Shown in pieces: positions 33,312 to 41,869 of a DNA stretch of 64,000 nucleotides. The stretch's first letter is position 1. Each line of letters starts with the position of its first letter. The notes under the pieces are model-generated. The model did no database searches. It saw only the letters and a program-made list of their open reading frames with translations, and was not told the origin of the DNA. Source of the stretch: Thermopolyspora sp040678635. Lineage in GTDB: Bacteria; Actinomycetota; Actinomycetes; Streptosporangiales; Streptosporangiaceae. Location: assembly GCF_040678635.1 (NCBI RefSeq), contig NZ_JBFATZ010000013.1:1-64000 (forward strand), read 5' to 3'. Both the position numbers and the translations under genes were made by a program.

Positions 33312-34063
33312 GCGTCTCCTCCCAGGTAGGCCGCGAGGACGCGGGGGTCCCGCCTGACCTCGGCGGGCTCGCCGTGCACGAGCTCGCGGCCCTGGGCCAG
33401 CACGTACACGTGGTCGCAGTTGTTCATGACGAACTCCATGTTGTGCTCGATGACGCCGACGGCGACGCCGCGGTCGGCGATGTCCCGCATCCTGGCCGCG
33501 ATCGTCCTGGTGAGGGCCGGGTGCACGCCCGCCATGGGCTCGTCGAGCAGCAGCACGCGGGGGTCGCGCATGAGCGCCCGGCCGATCTCCAGGAGTTTGC
33601 GCTGCCCGCCGGACAGGGCGTCGGAGCGCTGGTCGAGCACCGGGGCGAGCCCCATGAACTCGGCCGTCTCGACGGCCCTCGCGATCAGTTCCCGGGTCTC
33701 CGCGGCGTGCGCGCGCCGCCGGAACGCCAGCGCCAGCGAGCGCGGCGCGGACGGGTGGGAGCCGGCGACGACCAGGTTCTCCAGGGTCGTGAGCCGGTTG
33801 AACATGCGCGGCGTCTGGAAGGTCCGGGCGATTCCGGCGCGTGCCGCCCCGTGCGGGGTGATTCTCGGCACCTCGCGCCCGTCGACGAGGACGGTGCCGC
33901 AGTCGCGGCGGACGAAGCCGGTGACGCAGTCGAACAGGGTGCTTTTGCCCGCCCCGTTGGGGCCGATGACGCCGGTGAGGCGGCCCGGCGGGAGCGTCAG
34001 CGTGACGTCGCGGAGCACGTGGAGGCCGCCGAAGCCGACGGAGATGTTGCGTGCCTCAAGCAT
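33308..34063 (-). CDS. livG: branched-chain-type ABC importer ATPase (LivG-like)
   Basis: A 251-residue ATPase. Walker A GPNGAGKSTL near residue 36, GIARTFQTPRMFNRLTTLENL (Q-loop), signature ALSGGQRK near 152, Walker B VLLLDEPMAGVHP and H-loop IEHNM, ending in the typical LAYLGGDA. The start ATG at 34063 lies 8 bp inside the LivM 3' end. Standard length and motifs for LivG. Confidence 0.88.
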   Translation of the reverse strand: MLEARNISVGFGGLHVLRDVTLTLPPGRLTGVIGPNGAGKSTLFDCVTGFVRRDCGTVLVDGREVPRITPHGAARAGIARTFQTPRMFNRLTTLENLVVAGSHPSAPRSLALAFRRRAHAAETRELIARAVETAEFMGLAPVLDQRSDALSGGQRKLLEIGRALMRDPRVLLLDEPMAGVHPALTRTIAARMRDIADRGVAVGVIEHNMEFVMNNCDHVYVLAQGRELVHGEPAEVRRDPRVLAAYLGGDA

Positions 34064-35006
34064 CGCTGATCGGCACCCCCTTGACGACGGGATCCGGTGT
34101 CCGGCTTTTCGCGTCCGCCCGCAGGCGGTGTCGGGGCCGCAGCGGCAGCAGGCCCTCCGGGCGCACCCGCATCGTGACGATGAGGATGAGCCCGATGACG
34201 ATCCAGCGCAGCGAGGCGAGCTGCGTCTCGGTGAACACGGTGATCCCGAAGTCGCCGAGGAATCGGGTGGCCTCGAAGACGGCGGCGATCGCGGCGGCGC
34301 CGAGCCAGGCGCCGGCGTGGCTCGCCCCGCCGATGATGATCCCGGCCCAGATGTAGAACGTCACCCGGGGGTCGAACTGCTCGGCGGTGACGAACCCGAT
34401 CCAGTGCGCGTAGAACGCCCCGGCGAGGGCGGCGAGCACCGACCCCCAGACGAGCACGAGCGTCTTGTACGCGGCGACGCCGCGCCCGAGCATGGCCGAG
34501 GCGGGCTCGTCCTCCCGGATCGCCGCGAGGTTGAGGCCGAGCAGCCCGCCGGTGGCGACCCGTACCAGCGCGTACGTCAGGACGAGCAGGCACGCCGCGA
34601 GCACCACCCACACGGCCGAGAACGCGTCCGGCTCCAGTTCGCCGAACGGCCGGGGCACGCCCACGATGCCGCTCGGCCCGCCGGTGACCTCCAGGTTCTG
34701 CAGCAGCACCCGCAGCGCCTCGGCGAACGCGATCGTGACGATCGCCAGGTAGTGCGAGGTGAGCCTGGCCGCCACCCAGCCGAGCGGCAGCGCGGCCAGG
34801 CCGCCGAGCACGGCGGCGAGCGGGATCGCCAGGGCCAGGCTCACGCCGTTGACGGTCAGCAGGGCGGTGCCGTACGCGCCGACGCCGAAGAACGCCACAT
34901 GCCCGAAGTTGATCACGCCGGTGCGGCCGACCTGGAGGTTGAGCGACAGGCCGAGCGCGCCGTACAGCAGGGCGATCGTGGCGATCGCGGGCAGGTAGGT
35001 GGTCAT
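34056..35006 (-). CDS. livM: branched-chain-type ABC permease (LivM-like)
   Basis: A 316-residue permease. It has multiple TM helices, the hallmark GRTGVINFGHVAFFGVGAYGTALL near residue 28 (described by its GxxxxxNxGxxxxxGxGAY pattern) and the ATPase-contact loop LRVLLQNLEVTGGPSGI near 83, with EDEPASAMLGRGVAAYK near 165. It ends with a cytoplasmic Arg-rich tail. It overlaps LivH by 4 bp. Confidence 0.86.
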   Translation of the reverse strand: MTTYLPAIATIALLYGALGLSLNLQVGRTGVINFGHVAFFGVGAYGTALLTVNGVSLALAIPLAAVLGGLAALPLGWVAARLTSHYLAIVTIAFAEALRVLLQNLEVTGGPSGIVGVPRPFGELEPDAFSAVWVVLAACLLVLTYALVRVATGGLLGLNLAAIREDEPASAMLGRGVAAYKTLVLVWGSVLAALAGAFYAHWIGFVTAEQFDPRVTFYIWAGIIIGGASHAGAWLGAAAIAAVFEATRFLGDFGITVFTETQLASLRWIVIGLILIVTMRVRPEGLLPLRPRHRLRADAKSRTPDPVVKGVPISDA

Positions 35007-35866
35007 ACGCGCACCGCCCTGCCGAGCAGGCCCTGCGGCCGGACGAGCAGCAGGAGGGTGATCACCACGAAGGCGAAGGCGGGGCGGTAGACCGCCGGGA
35101 ACGCCAGGGTGAAGACCTCCATGCCGACGCCGACGAGCACGCCGCCGAGCATCGCCCCGGCGAAGTTCCCGGAGCCCCCGAGGCCCCCGAGAATGGCCGC
35201 CGCGAACGACGGCAGCAGCAGGTTCCAGCCCATCAGCGGCGTGAGCTGCGCCTTGACGCCGTAGCAGATCCCGGCGATCGCGGCGGCCAGCCCGGCGAGC
35301 CCCCAGGTGAGCGCGAGCACGCGGTTCTCCGAGACGCGGGCGACGCGCGCCAGCGACCGGTCGTCGGACAACGCCCGCATCTCGCGGCCGAGCCGGGTGC
35401 GGCCGATGACGACGGCGATGACGGCCACCGTGGCGAGGGCGACCAGGCTCGTGTACGCGGCGGCCCTGCTCAGGTGCAGGCCGGCGACGGTGAACTCGCC
35501 GGTGACGCCGGAGGAGAAGGTGCGCAGCGAGTTCCCCCAGATGAAGGCGATCGTGTAGTCGAGCACGAACTCCAGCCCGACGGTCACGATGAGCAGCGTC
35601 ATCAGGGGCGCGGCCCGGAACGGCCGCACCACGACGAGGTAGGCGAGCATCCCGAGGACGAACGAGGTGATCAGTCCGGCGGCGACGGCGACGTACCAGA
35701 CGCCGGTGACCGCGCCGAAGGCGTAGGTGGCGTACGCGCCGGCGGCGACCAGGCCGCCCTGGCTGACGTTGGGGAAGCGCTGTACGGCGTAGACGAGCGA
35801 GATGCCCAGCGCCGTCAGGCCGATCAGCAGGCCGTCGGTGACGCCGTTGAGCAGTGCTTGGAGCAA
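35003..35866 (-). CDS. livH: branched-chain-type ABC permease (LivH-like)
   Basis: A 287-residue permease with the opening MLQALLNGVTDGLLIGLTALGIS and VQRFPNVSQGGLVAAGAYATY near residue 30 (family motif around N-x-x-x-G-x-x-x-x-GAY), RTRLGREMRALSDDRSLARV near 155 (ATPase contact), and LGGLGGSGNFAGAMLGGVLVG near 225. First of the closely spaced permease-ATPase block, 48 bp after the binding-protein gene. Confidence 0.86.
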   Translation of the reverse strand: MLQALLNGVTDGLLIGLTALGISLVYAVQRFPNVSQGGLVAAGAYATYAFGAVTGVWYVAVAAGLITSFVLGMLAYLVVVRPFRAAPLMTLLIVTVGLEFVLDYTIAFIWGNSLRTFSSGVTGEFTVAGLHLSRAAAYTSLVALATVAVIAVVIGRTRLGREMRALSDDRSLARVARVSENRVLALTWGLAGLAAAIAGICYGVKAQLTPLMGWNLLLPSFAAAILGGLGGSGNFAGAMLGGVLVGVGMEVFTLAFPAVYRPAFAFVVITLLLLVRPQGLLGRAVRV

Positions 35867-35914
35867 GGCAGGGACCTCCCTGGAAGGAGCGGGCGAGGGC
35901 GGGCCGCTACGCGG

Positions 35915-37162
35915 TCAGGGCAACTCGAACTTCTTGACCAGCGCGATCTCGCCGCCCTTGACCTGATAGATGCCGTAGCCGGAGAGCTGGTCGCCCTTGG
36001 CGTCGAACTCCAGGTCGCTGGAGGCGCCCTGGTAGTCGATGTCGCCGCCGCCGCGCAGCGCCGCGACGCCGTCGGCGTAGCTGCCGACCCGCGTGCCGGG
36101 GGCCGTGGTGACCTTCGCCATCGCCGCGGTGAGCTCGGCGCCCTTGGTGCAGTTGCACGCCGTCATCGCGAGCGCGACGCTGATCGCCGAGTCATAGGCG
36201 TAGAAGGCGAAGGTGTCGCTGGCGAGCAGCGTCCTGCCGGTGGTGCCCTTGAACGTCGTGCGCAGGCGCTCGAACGCGGGGGTCTCGACGTTGGGGGCGG
36301 CGTCGACCGAGTAGAGGCCCTCGGCGACGTCGGCGCCGACCGCGTCGAACAGGCCCTGGTTGACCGACCAGCCGACCGACAGCCAGGTGCCCTTGTCCGG
36401 CGAGTTGCGGGCGTCCTTCAGCATCGCGGAGAGCTCGGGGGTGTAGCCGACGTTGACGATGACGTCGGCCTTGCGGTCGATCGCGCGCCGTACCTCGCCG
36501 GTGTAGGAGCTCTGGCCGGCCGGGTAGGTGATCGCGTCGACGACCTTGCCGCCGGACTTCTCGAACGCCTCGCGGAAGCTTTTGATGATGGTCAGGCCGC
36601 TCGGGTCGTTGCGCGACATCGTCACGACCGTGCGCCAGCCCTGCTCGCGGACGGCCTGGGCGATCGCGGCGCCGGTGTACTTGCCCGGCGGGTAGAAGCG
36701 CCAGACCAGGTCTTGGTCCTGCAGGTCGGTGACGCCGGCGGCTCCGGCGGCCGTGGTGAGCAGGGTGCCGCTCTGGATCACCATGGGGGCGATCGCGAGG
36801 GTCTCCGCGCTCGACCACACGCCCATGATCGCGGCGGACCGGTTGACGTTGATCAGCTTCTGTACGGCGCGCGTCGCGGCGTCCGGGTCGGTCTGGGAGT
36901 CCGCCACGTGCAGCAGGAACGGACGGCCCATCGGCGGGTTCTCGTTGATCTCCTCGACGGCGATCTTCAGTGCGGCCTCGATGTCGGGGCCGTACACCGC
37001 GCCGCCGCCGGACAGCGGGACGAGCGCGCCGACGTCGATGCCCTGCGCCGAGCCGCCGGAGCCGCCGCCGGAGCCGCAGGCGGCGGCCACCATGACCGCG
37101 CAGGACAGGGCCAGCAGCCTCATCGAGGTCATCGCGGTGCGGATCTTCTCGGTGCCCTTCAT
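35915..37162 (-). CDS. branched-chain-type substrate-binding lipoprotein (LivJ-like)
   Basis: A 415-residue periplasmic-binding-fold type 1 protein. A signal with lipobox VAAAC near residue 29 is followed by a Gly/Ser spacer, then DVGALVPLSGGGAVYGPDIEAALKIAVEEIN, which is the family's standard opening, and GVWSSAETLAIAPM near 120. It has two Cys in a TACNCTK turn near 338, perhaps a disulfide. ATG at 37162 has GGGAGG 6 nt upstream. It defines what the Liv-amidohydrolase-aldolase block takes up; the ligand cannot be told from sequence. Confidence 0.86.
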   Translation of the reverse strand: MKGTEKIRTAMTSMRLLALSCAVMVAAACGSGGGSGGSAQGIDVGALVPLSGGGAVYGPDIEAALKIAVEEINENPPMGRPFLLHVADSQTDPDAATRAVQKLINVNRSAAIMGVWSSAETLAIAPMVIQSGTLLTTAAGAAGVTDLQDQDLVWRFYPPGKYTGAAIAQAVREQGWRTVVTMSRNDPSGLTIIKSFREAFEKSGGKVVDAITYPAGQSSYTGEVRRAIDRKADVIVNVGYTPELSAMLKDARNSPDKGTWLSVGWSVNQGLFDAVGADVAEGLYSVDAAPNVETPAFERLRTTFKGTTGRTLLASDTFAFYAYDSAISVALAMTACNCTKGAELTAAMAKVTTAPGTRVGSYADGVAALRGGGDIDYQGASSDLEFDAKGDQLSGYGIYQVKGGEIALVKKFELP

Positions 37163-37401
37163 CGTTTCCTCCCGCCCGGCTCGTCTCGCCGGCCGCGTCT
37201 GAGCCGGGGAATCGCGAGCAGTACGTACTCAGTGGATCTTGGTTGGACGGCGTCGTCAGGTACCCCGATGAGCCCGATGAGAGGTGGTCTGGCCTGTCGC
37301 TTAGTGCCGTTATTTCGGGCTTGTCGTGACAGTAGCCGAGGGCTAGAGCGTGAAGAATGCGGGAATGCCGGGGTTCGATGCCCGGAAGGCTATCGATCTG
37401 G

Positions 37402-38310
37402 TCAACGGTCGGCGGGGGATGCCAAGCGGCGCAGCAGGTGGGCCAGGTCGTCGCGGGCGGTGTTGCGCTCGCCGCGCCGGGAGGCCATCAGGATGCTCGA
37501 CCTGGCCGGGTTGCCGCGCAGCCGTACGAACGCGACGCCGTCGCGCGGGAGTTTGGCGATCTCGCTCGACACCAGGGCCACGCCCTCGCCGGAGGCGACC
37601 AGGGCGAGCACCATCAGCGTGCTCTGCACCAGGCGCTGCACCGCGGGCGTGAACCCCGCCGTCGCGCAGCCGCTGAGCATCGCGTTGATCATCCCCTGCC
37701 CGATCTTGCCCTCGTACGCGATGAACGGCTCGGCCGCCAGCTCGGCGAGGTCGATCTCCCGCTCGCCCGCGAGCCGATGGCGGATGGGCAGGGCGGCGAC
37801 GAACACGTCCGTGCACACATGCTCGAAGTCGAGCCAGGGATCGACGTTCGCGGGGGCGCGCAGCAGGCCGCAGTCGATGTCGCCGTTGTGCAGCGCCTCG
37901 ATCTGGTCCCGCGTGTCCATTTGGAACAGGTCCAGCTCCAGCCGCGCGTGCAGCAGCGCGAACTGGCCGAGCACCCGATGCAGCAACTCGACGGCGAGCG
38001 GCTCCACGTACCCGAGGGCGAGCCGCCCGCGCACGCCGCCCGCGGTCGCCTTCGCCAGTTCCTTCGCCCGCTCCAGCCGGGCGACCACGATGTCGATCTC
38101 GGCCAGAAACGCCTCCCCCGCCGGGGTCAGCTTCATGTTGCGCGAGTTCCGGCTGAGCAACCGGACGCCGAGGGCCTCCTCCAGCGCCTGAATGTGGCGG
38201 GTGAGCGGCGGCTGGGTGGTGTGCAGCCGGGCGGCGGCCCGCCCGAAGTGCAACTCGGTCGCCACGGCCTGGAAGACCCGCAACTGCTGAAGGGTTGGAT
38301 CCTTAGCCAT
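37402..38310 (-). CDS. LysR family transcriptional regulator
   Basis: A 302-residue LysR activator. N-terminal winged helix (QQLRVFQAVATELHFGRAAARL, then TTQPPLTRHIQALEEALGVRLL, residues 8-57, given in parts) and a substrate-binding domain from about 90 with GYVEPLAVELLHRVL. In many LysR proteins the residue after the first strand is Ser/Thr; here it is Val-Glu-Pro. It is divergent from the FAD oxidase across a 63-bp gap holding a 15-bp palindrome, and it lies upstream of the Liv genes on the same strand, so it may control both. Confidence 0.86.
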   Translation of the reverse strand: MAKDPTLQQLRVFQAVATELHFGRAAARLHTTQPPLTRHIQALEEALGVRLLSRNSRNMKLTPAGEAFLAEIDIVVARLERAKELAKATAGGVRGRLALGYVEPLAVELLHRVLGQFALLHARLELDLFQMDTRDQIEALHNGDIDCGLLRAPANVDPWLDFEHVCTDVFVAALPIRHRLAGEREIDLAELAAEPFIAYEGKIGQGMINAMLSGCATAGFTPAVQRLVQSTLMVLALVASGEGVALVSSEIAKLPRDGVAFVRLRGNPARSSILMASRRGERNTARDDLAHLLRRLASPADR

Positions 38311-38330
38311 CCGGGCATTGGACCCGTTAA

Positions 38331-38345
38331 TGACGGTATCCGTCA
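38331..38345. promoter_or_regulatory. palindrome in the LysR / FAD-oxidase gap
   Basis: TGACGG-TAT-CCGTCA, perfect 6-bp arms. It lies 21 bp from the LysR ATG and 29 bp from the oxidase ATG, the usual place for a LysR autoregulatory site. Confidence 0.65.
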
Positions 38346-38373
38346 ATCCTGGCACCGGTGAGACAGTGAGCAC

Positions 38374-39759
38374 ATGGTCGTCGCCGACGCGGTACACGCA
38401 CTTCGCGGGGCCCTGGACCCGCCCGGCGTGCTGCTCCCCCCACAAGATCTGTCGAAATACGAGATAAGTCCCAACAACATGAAGGGCCGCGCCGCCGCAG
38501 TCATCCGGCCACGCACGGTGGAGGACGTCCGCCAGGTGCTGCGGATCTGCCGCGAGCACCGCGTGCGCCTCGTCCCGCAGGGCGCCAACTCGGGCCTGGT
38601 CGGCAGCGGCCTGCCGGACCCGGACGGCACCCAGGCGGTGCTGTCCACCGAGCGCATGCGCGACTGGTTCGACCTGGACACCGGCGGCCGCACGCTCACC
38701 GCGTCCGCGGGCTGGACGCTCGACGAGATCAACGCCCGGCTCGCCCCGGCGCGGCTCCGGCTGCCGATCGAGGTCGGGTCGAGCCCGTCGGTCGGCGGCA
38801 TGGTCTCGACGAACACGGCCGGGTCCAACGTGCTGCGCCACGGCGACGTACGGCGCCGCCTCCTCGGCGTCCAGGCCGTCACCGCCGACGACGACCTCAC
38901 CGTGATCGACACGCTGGCCCCGCTGCGCAAACGCAACGAGGGCCTCGACGTCACCCAGCTCTTCGTCGGCACCGAGGGACGGTACGGCGTCGTCACCGCG
39001 GCCAGTTTCGAGCTGGCGGCCCTGCCGCAGGCGGTGGCGACCGCGTGGCTCGCCGTACCGGATCCCGAGCGGCTGCCGGCCGTGCTGCGCGAGTTCGAGC
39101 ACCGGGCCGGGGAGTGGCTGACGTCGTTCGAGCTCGTCTCCGCCTCGGCCGTGCGCCTGCTGGAGGCGAACCACGCCGACCTGCTGCCCCGGGTGCCGCC
39201 CGGCGACGGCGACAAGGTCCTGGTGGAGATCGGCTCGGCCGACGACTCCGCCGACCGCATCCTGCAGGCGGCGATCGAGACGCTCGCCGACCGGGGCGAC
39301 GTCGCCGACGCCGTGATCGGGCCGCCGGACCGGCTGTGGGAGATCCGCCACACGATCCCGCTCATCACCGAACGCATGGATCCGGTGACGAGCTTCGACA
39401 TCTCCGCCCCGCGCAGCGCCCTGACGGCGATGCGCGGCGAGCTGACCTCGCGCCTGGCCCGGCTCTGGCCCGAGATCACGCCCGTCGAGCTGGGCCACTA
39501 CGGCGACGGCGGCCTCCACCTGATCCTGCCGCTGCCCGCCGCCGTCGCGGCCGCCCCCGAGACGGTCGCGGCGATCCGCCGCCTCGTCTTCGACACCGTC
39601 GTGCACGACTTCGGCGGCAGCTTCTCGGCCGAGCACGGCATCGGCCCGAAGAACGCCGACGCCTACGCCCGCTACGTCCCGGCCCCCGTCCGCCACCTCG
39701 CCGACGTCCTCGCACGCCACTTCGACCCCCGCGACATCCTCGGCTGGCGCACCCCCTGA
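38374..39759 (+). CDS. FAD-linked oxidase (D-lactate / D-2-hydroxyacid dehydrogenase type)
   Basis: A 461-residue VAO/PCMH-family flavoenzyme that oxidises a D-2-hydroxy acid. Seen: AAAVIRPRTVEDVRQVLRIC near residue 38, PQGANSGLVGSG near 68, the FAD pyrophosphate loop EVGSSPSVGGMVSTNTAGSN near 132 (key residues G-x3-GG-x5-N-x-G), GTEGRYGVVTAA near 197, the metal ligands in LGHYGDGGLHL near 373, and the closing GGSFSAEHGIG near 413. It lacks an iron-sulfur C-terminal domain, so electrons probably pass to an external carrier. Divergent from the LysR gene, which likely controls it. Confidence 0.86.
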   Translation: MVVADAVHALRGALDPPGVLLPPQDLSKYEISPNNMKGRAAAVIRPRTVEDVRQVLRICREHRVRLVPQGANSGLVGSGLPDPDGTQAVLSTERMRDWFDLDTGGRTLTASAGWTLDEINARLAPARLRLPIEVGSSPSVGGMVSTNTAGSNVLRHGDVRRRLLGVQAVTADDDLTVIDTLAPLRKRNEGLDVTQLFVGTEGRYGVVTAASFELAALPQAVATAWLAVPDPERLPAVLREFEHRAGEWLTSFELVSASAVRLLEANHADLLPRVPPGDGDKVLVEIGSADDSADRILQAAIETLADRGDVADAVIGPPDRLWEIRHTIPLITERMDPVTSFDISAPRSALTAMRGELTSRLARLWPEITPVELGHYGDGGLHLILPLPAAVAAAPETVAAIRRLVFDTVVHDFGGSFSAEHGIGPKNADAYARYVPAPVRHLADVLARHFDPRDILGWRTP

Positions 39760-39956
39760 CCGACCGCCCCCCTGAGGAGGCTCCCGACGGCCGACATCGA
39801 ACTGTCGGAGGTCCGTCGCCTTCCCCGCGCCGAAACCGCGGGCCGAGGACGTCGTGGCGTCCAGCCGCTGGGACGAACCTGCGACATCGCCGGGACGGGG
39901 CCCGTACCCGGCTCGGCGATCGTCGCGGGCGCCCCTTGACCGCCCGGCGCCGCCGC

Positions 39957-41153
39957 TCAGCCGCGGGGGCGCTCCCACAACCACTCGGCGCCGAGCCGGG
40001 TGACCGACGGGCATCCCATCAGGCACATGGTCCGGATGATCTGGGCTCGCAGCAGTTCGAGCATGTGAACGGCCCCGGCTTCGCCCGCGACGGCCAGCCC
40101 CCAGACGATCGGCCGGCCAAGCAGCACCGCCTTCGCCCCGAGTGCCAGCGCCTTCACCACGTCGCCGCCGCGGCGGACCCCGCCGTCGAGCAGGATCTCC
40201 GCGGCGCCGCCGACCGCGGCCACGACCTCGGGCAGCGCGTCGATCGCGGCCGGTACGCCGTCGAGCTGCCGGCCGCCGTGGTTCGACACCACGACGGCGT
40301 CCGCCCCGAGGTCGACGGCCTGCCGGGCGTCGTCGCCGGCCAGGACGCCCTTGACGACGAGCGCGCCGTTCCAGACCTTCCTGACCAGTGCGACGTCGTG
40401 CCAGGTGGGTGAGAACGACTCGGCCCCGCTGCGCGCCATCTCGGTGAGCGACATCGCCCTGCCGTCACTGCCGAAGGGGGCCGTGTTGGGCAGTTCGAAC
40501 GGCATGCCGTCACGCCAGAACCGGAATGCCCAGCCGGGTCGGCGGGCCATCTGCGGCCCGAGGCGAAGGGCGTTTCTCACGTTGATCCTCAGGTCGTATC
40601 CGAACCCGTTGCGGAAATCCCGCTCCCGGTTTCCGGCGATGTTGGTGTCGATCGTCATCACCAACGCGTGATAGCCCGCGTCCCGGGCCCGTTCCACGAG
40701 CCCCTCCATTCCGGCCCGATTGGAGAACTTGTACAGCTGGAACCAGCGAGGCCCTTCGGCCGACGCGGCGACCTCCTCAAGGGAGTAGCCGCCCCCGGAC
40801 GGCACGACCGGCGCCACCCCCGCTCGCGCCGCCGCACGCGCGATCGCGAGGTCACCGTCCGGATGAACCAGCCGCATGCCTCCGCATGGGGCGGTCAGGA
40901 CGGGCATGGACAGCGCGGTGCCGAGGACCTCTGTGCTCAGCTCCGGCACGGGCACCCATTCCCCCGTCCGGGGACGCAGCCGGAGTTCGCCGAAACGCTC
41001 CACGTTGTCGCGCATGGTCAGCTCATCGTCCGCGCCGCCGTCGATGTAGTCGAAAAGCAGGCGAGGCAGGACCTTCCATGCGCGACGGCGGGCGTCCGCG
41101 TAATTGAGAACTCCGGCGAGACGACGCTGCTGCCGGATCTTCGTGACGTACAC
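39957..41153 (-). CDS. FMN-dependent alpha-hydroxy-acid oxidase/dehydrogenase
   Basis: A 398-residue LldD/mandelate-dehydrogenase family TIM barrel that oxidises an L-2-hydroxy acid to the 2-oxo acid. Seen: LFDYIDGGADDELTMRDN near residue 33, VLTAPCGGMRLVHPDGD near 83, FQLYKFSNR near 138, VVKGVLAGDDARQAVDLGADAVVVSNHGGRQLDG near 265-298 (Lys and the catalytic His-Gly-Gly-Arg) and LDGGVRRGGDVVKALALGA. Its closeness to the D-specific FAD enzyme suggests a pathway able to oxidise both stereoisomers (inference). Convergent to that gene with a 197-bp spacer. Confidence 0.88.
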   Translation of the reverse strand: MYVTKIRQQRRLAGVLNYADARRRAWKVLPRLLFDYIDGGADDELTMRDNVERFGELRLRPRTGEWVPVPELSTEVLGTALSMPVLTAPCGGMRLVHPDGDLAIARAAARAGVAPVVPSGGGYSLEEVAASAEGPRWFQLYKFSNRAGMEGLVERARDAGYHALVMTIDTNIAGNRERDFRNGFGYDLRINVRNALRLGPQMARRPGWAFRFWRDGMPFELPNTAPFGSDGRAMSLTEMARSGAESFSPTWHDVALVRKVWNGALVVKGVLAGDDARQAVDLGADAVVVSNHGGRQLDGVPAAIDALPEVVAAVGGAAEILLDGGVRRGGDVVKALALGAKAVLLGRPIVWGLAVAGEAGAVHMLELLRAQIIRTMCLMGCPSVTRLGAEWLWERPRG

Positions 41154-41168
41154 ATGAACCTCGGAGCG

Positions 41169-41426
41169 TCAAATGGCGAGGCGGAACAGGGCGATCCTAG
41201 GCTCGTCACGACGCGGCACCATTGTCGTTCGGGCATCGATCGATACCGACGGGCTGGACGGGCCCGATCCGGCGCGATTGCGACGAACCCGCGACATCGC
41301 GCGGACCCGGCCGGCGATGGTCTCGGTCAGCCGCTGCTGCGTCGCGGCCACCAGCGCGTTGCTCGCCGGGCCCGCGCCGGACCAGGACGCCGTGGCGGCG
41401 CCGAGCACGGCCACCAGCACGAACGC
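41169..41426 (-). CDS. possible small membrane or secreted protein
   Basis: About 85 residues beginning with one hydrophobic segment (VLVAVLGAATASWSGAG) followed by an Arg/Ser-rich tail. It lies 20 bp after the stop of the gene at 41447 on the same strand. No clear ribosome site, and the GTG start is a guess. Not recognised. It could be the remnant of a larger membrane protein. Confidence 0.3.
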   Translation of the reverse strand, partial: AFVLVAVLGAATASWSGAGPASNALVAATQQRLTETIAGRVRAMSRVRRNRAGSGPSSPSVSIDARTTMVPRRDEPRIALFRLAI

Positions 41427-41446
41427 GGCCGGCAGCCGGGCGCGCG

Positions 41447-41761
41447 CTACCGCGCCGCGACCTCCCAGCCCTGCCGGTCGATCGTGTCGCGTACGCGGTC
41501 GACGCGCACGCAGTGGTTCTCCCTGATGTCGATCAGGGCGGCCGCCGGAACGTGGACCCGGCGGCCGTCCTCGTAGACCCTGCCGACGACGACCTTGGTG
41601 TCGCCGTCGTCGATGACTCCCTCGACCTCGGCCCAGCCGGTGAAATCACTGGTGCACAGGTCCATGCCCGGCCGGAGCGCGGCCAGGAATTCGGTGTCCG
41701 ACGTGAACGTCTGGACGCCGGGCTTCGGCTCGACGGAGATCGGCTTCGCCCTCTCACACAT
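41447..41761 (-). CDS. conserved-looking small protein of unknown function
   Basis: 104 residues: MCERAKPISVEPKPGVQTF, then strand-rich sequence (DGDTKVVVGRVYEDGRRVHV) and a C-terminus with one Trp. No known domain recognised. It has a good ribosome site (AAGGGGAG, 6 nt before the ATG at 41761), which favours this start over one at 41803. It is divergent from the FecCD-type importer across a 108-bp gap with an inverted repeat, so it may be co-controlled with it. Confidence 0.55.
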   Translation of the reverse strand: MCERAKPISVEPKPGVQTFTSDTEFLAALRPGMDLCTSDFTGWAEVEGVIDDGDTKVVVGRVYEDGRRVHVPAAALIDIRENHCVRVDRVRDTIDRQGWEVAAR

Positions 41762-41813
41762 CTGGACTCCCCTTCGCCGGAGGCCCAAGACGGGACCCGC
41801 CATGGGCCAGATC

Positions 41814-41839
41814 TACGCTAGTAGTCACAATGAGACTAC
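41814..41839. promoter_or_regulatory. inverted repeat and -10 upstream of the FecCD-type importer
   Basis: TACGCT (41814-41819) fits a -10. GTAGTC-N7-GACTAC (41821-41839) follows and would cover the start of transcription. It does not match the iron-box pattern, so a different metal or ligand sensor is likely. Confidence 0.5.
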
Positions 41840-41869
41840 AGCGCCACCCCCGACCCCCCGAGGACCCCC

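Noticed and set aside
37370..37390. tRNA-like GGGTTCGATGCCC on the plus strand
   Set aside because: No cloverleaf in the flanks; it lies just outside the LysR 3' end.
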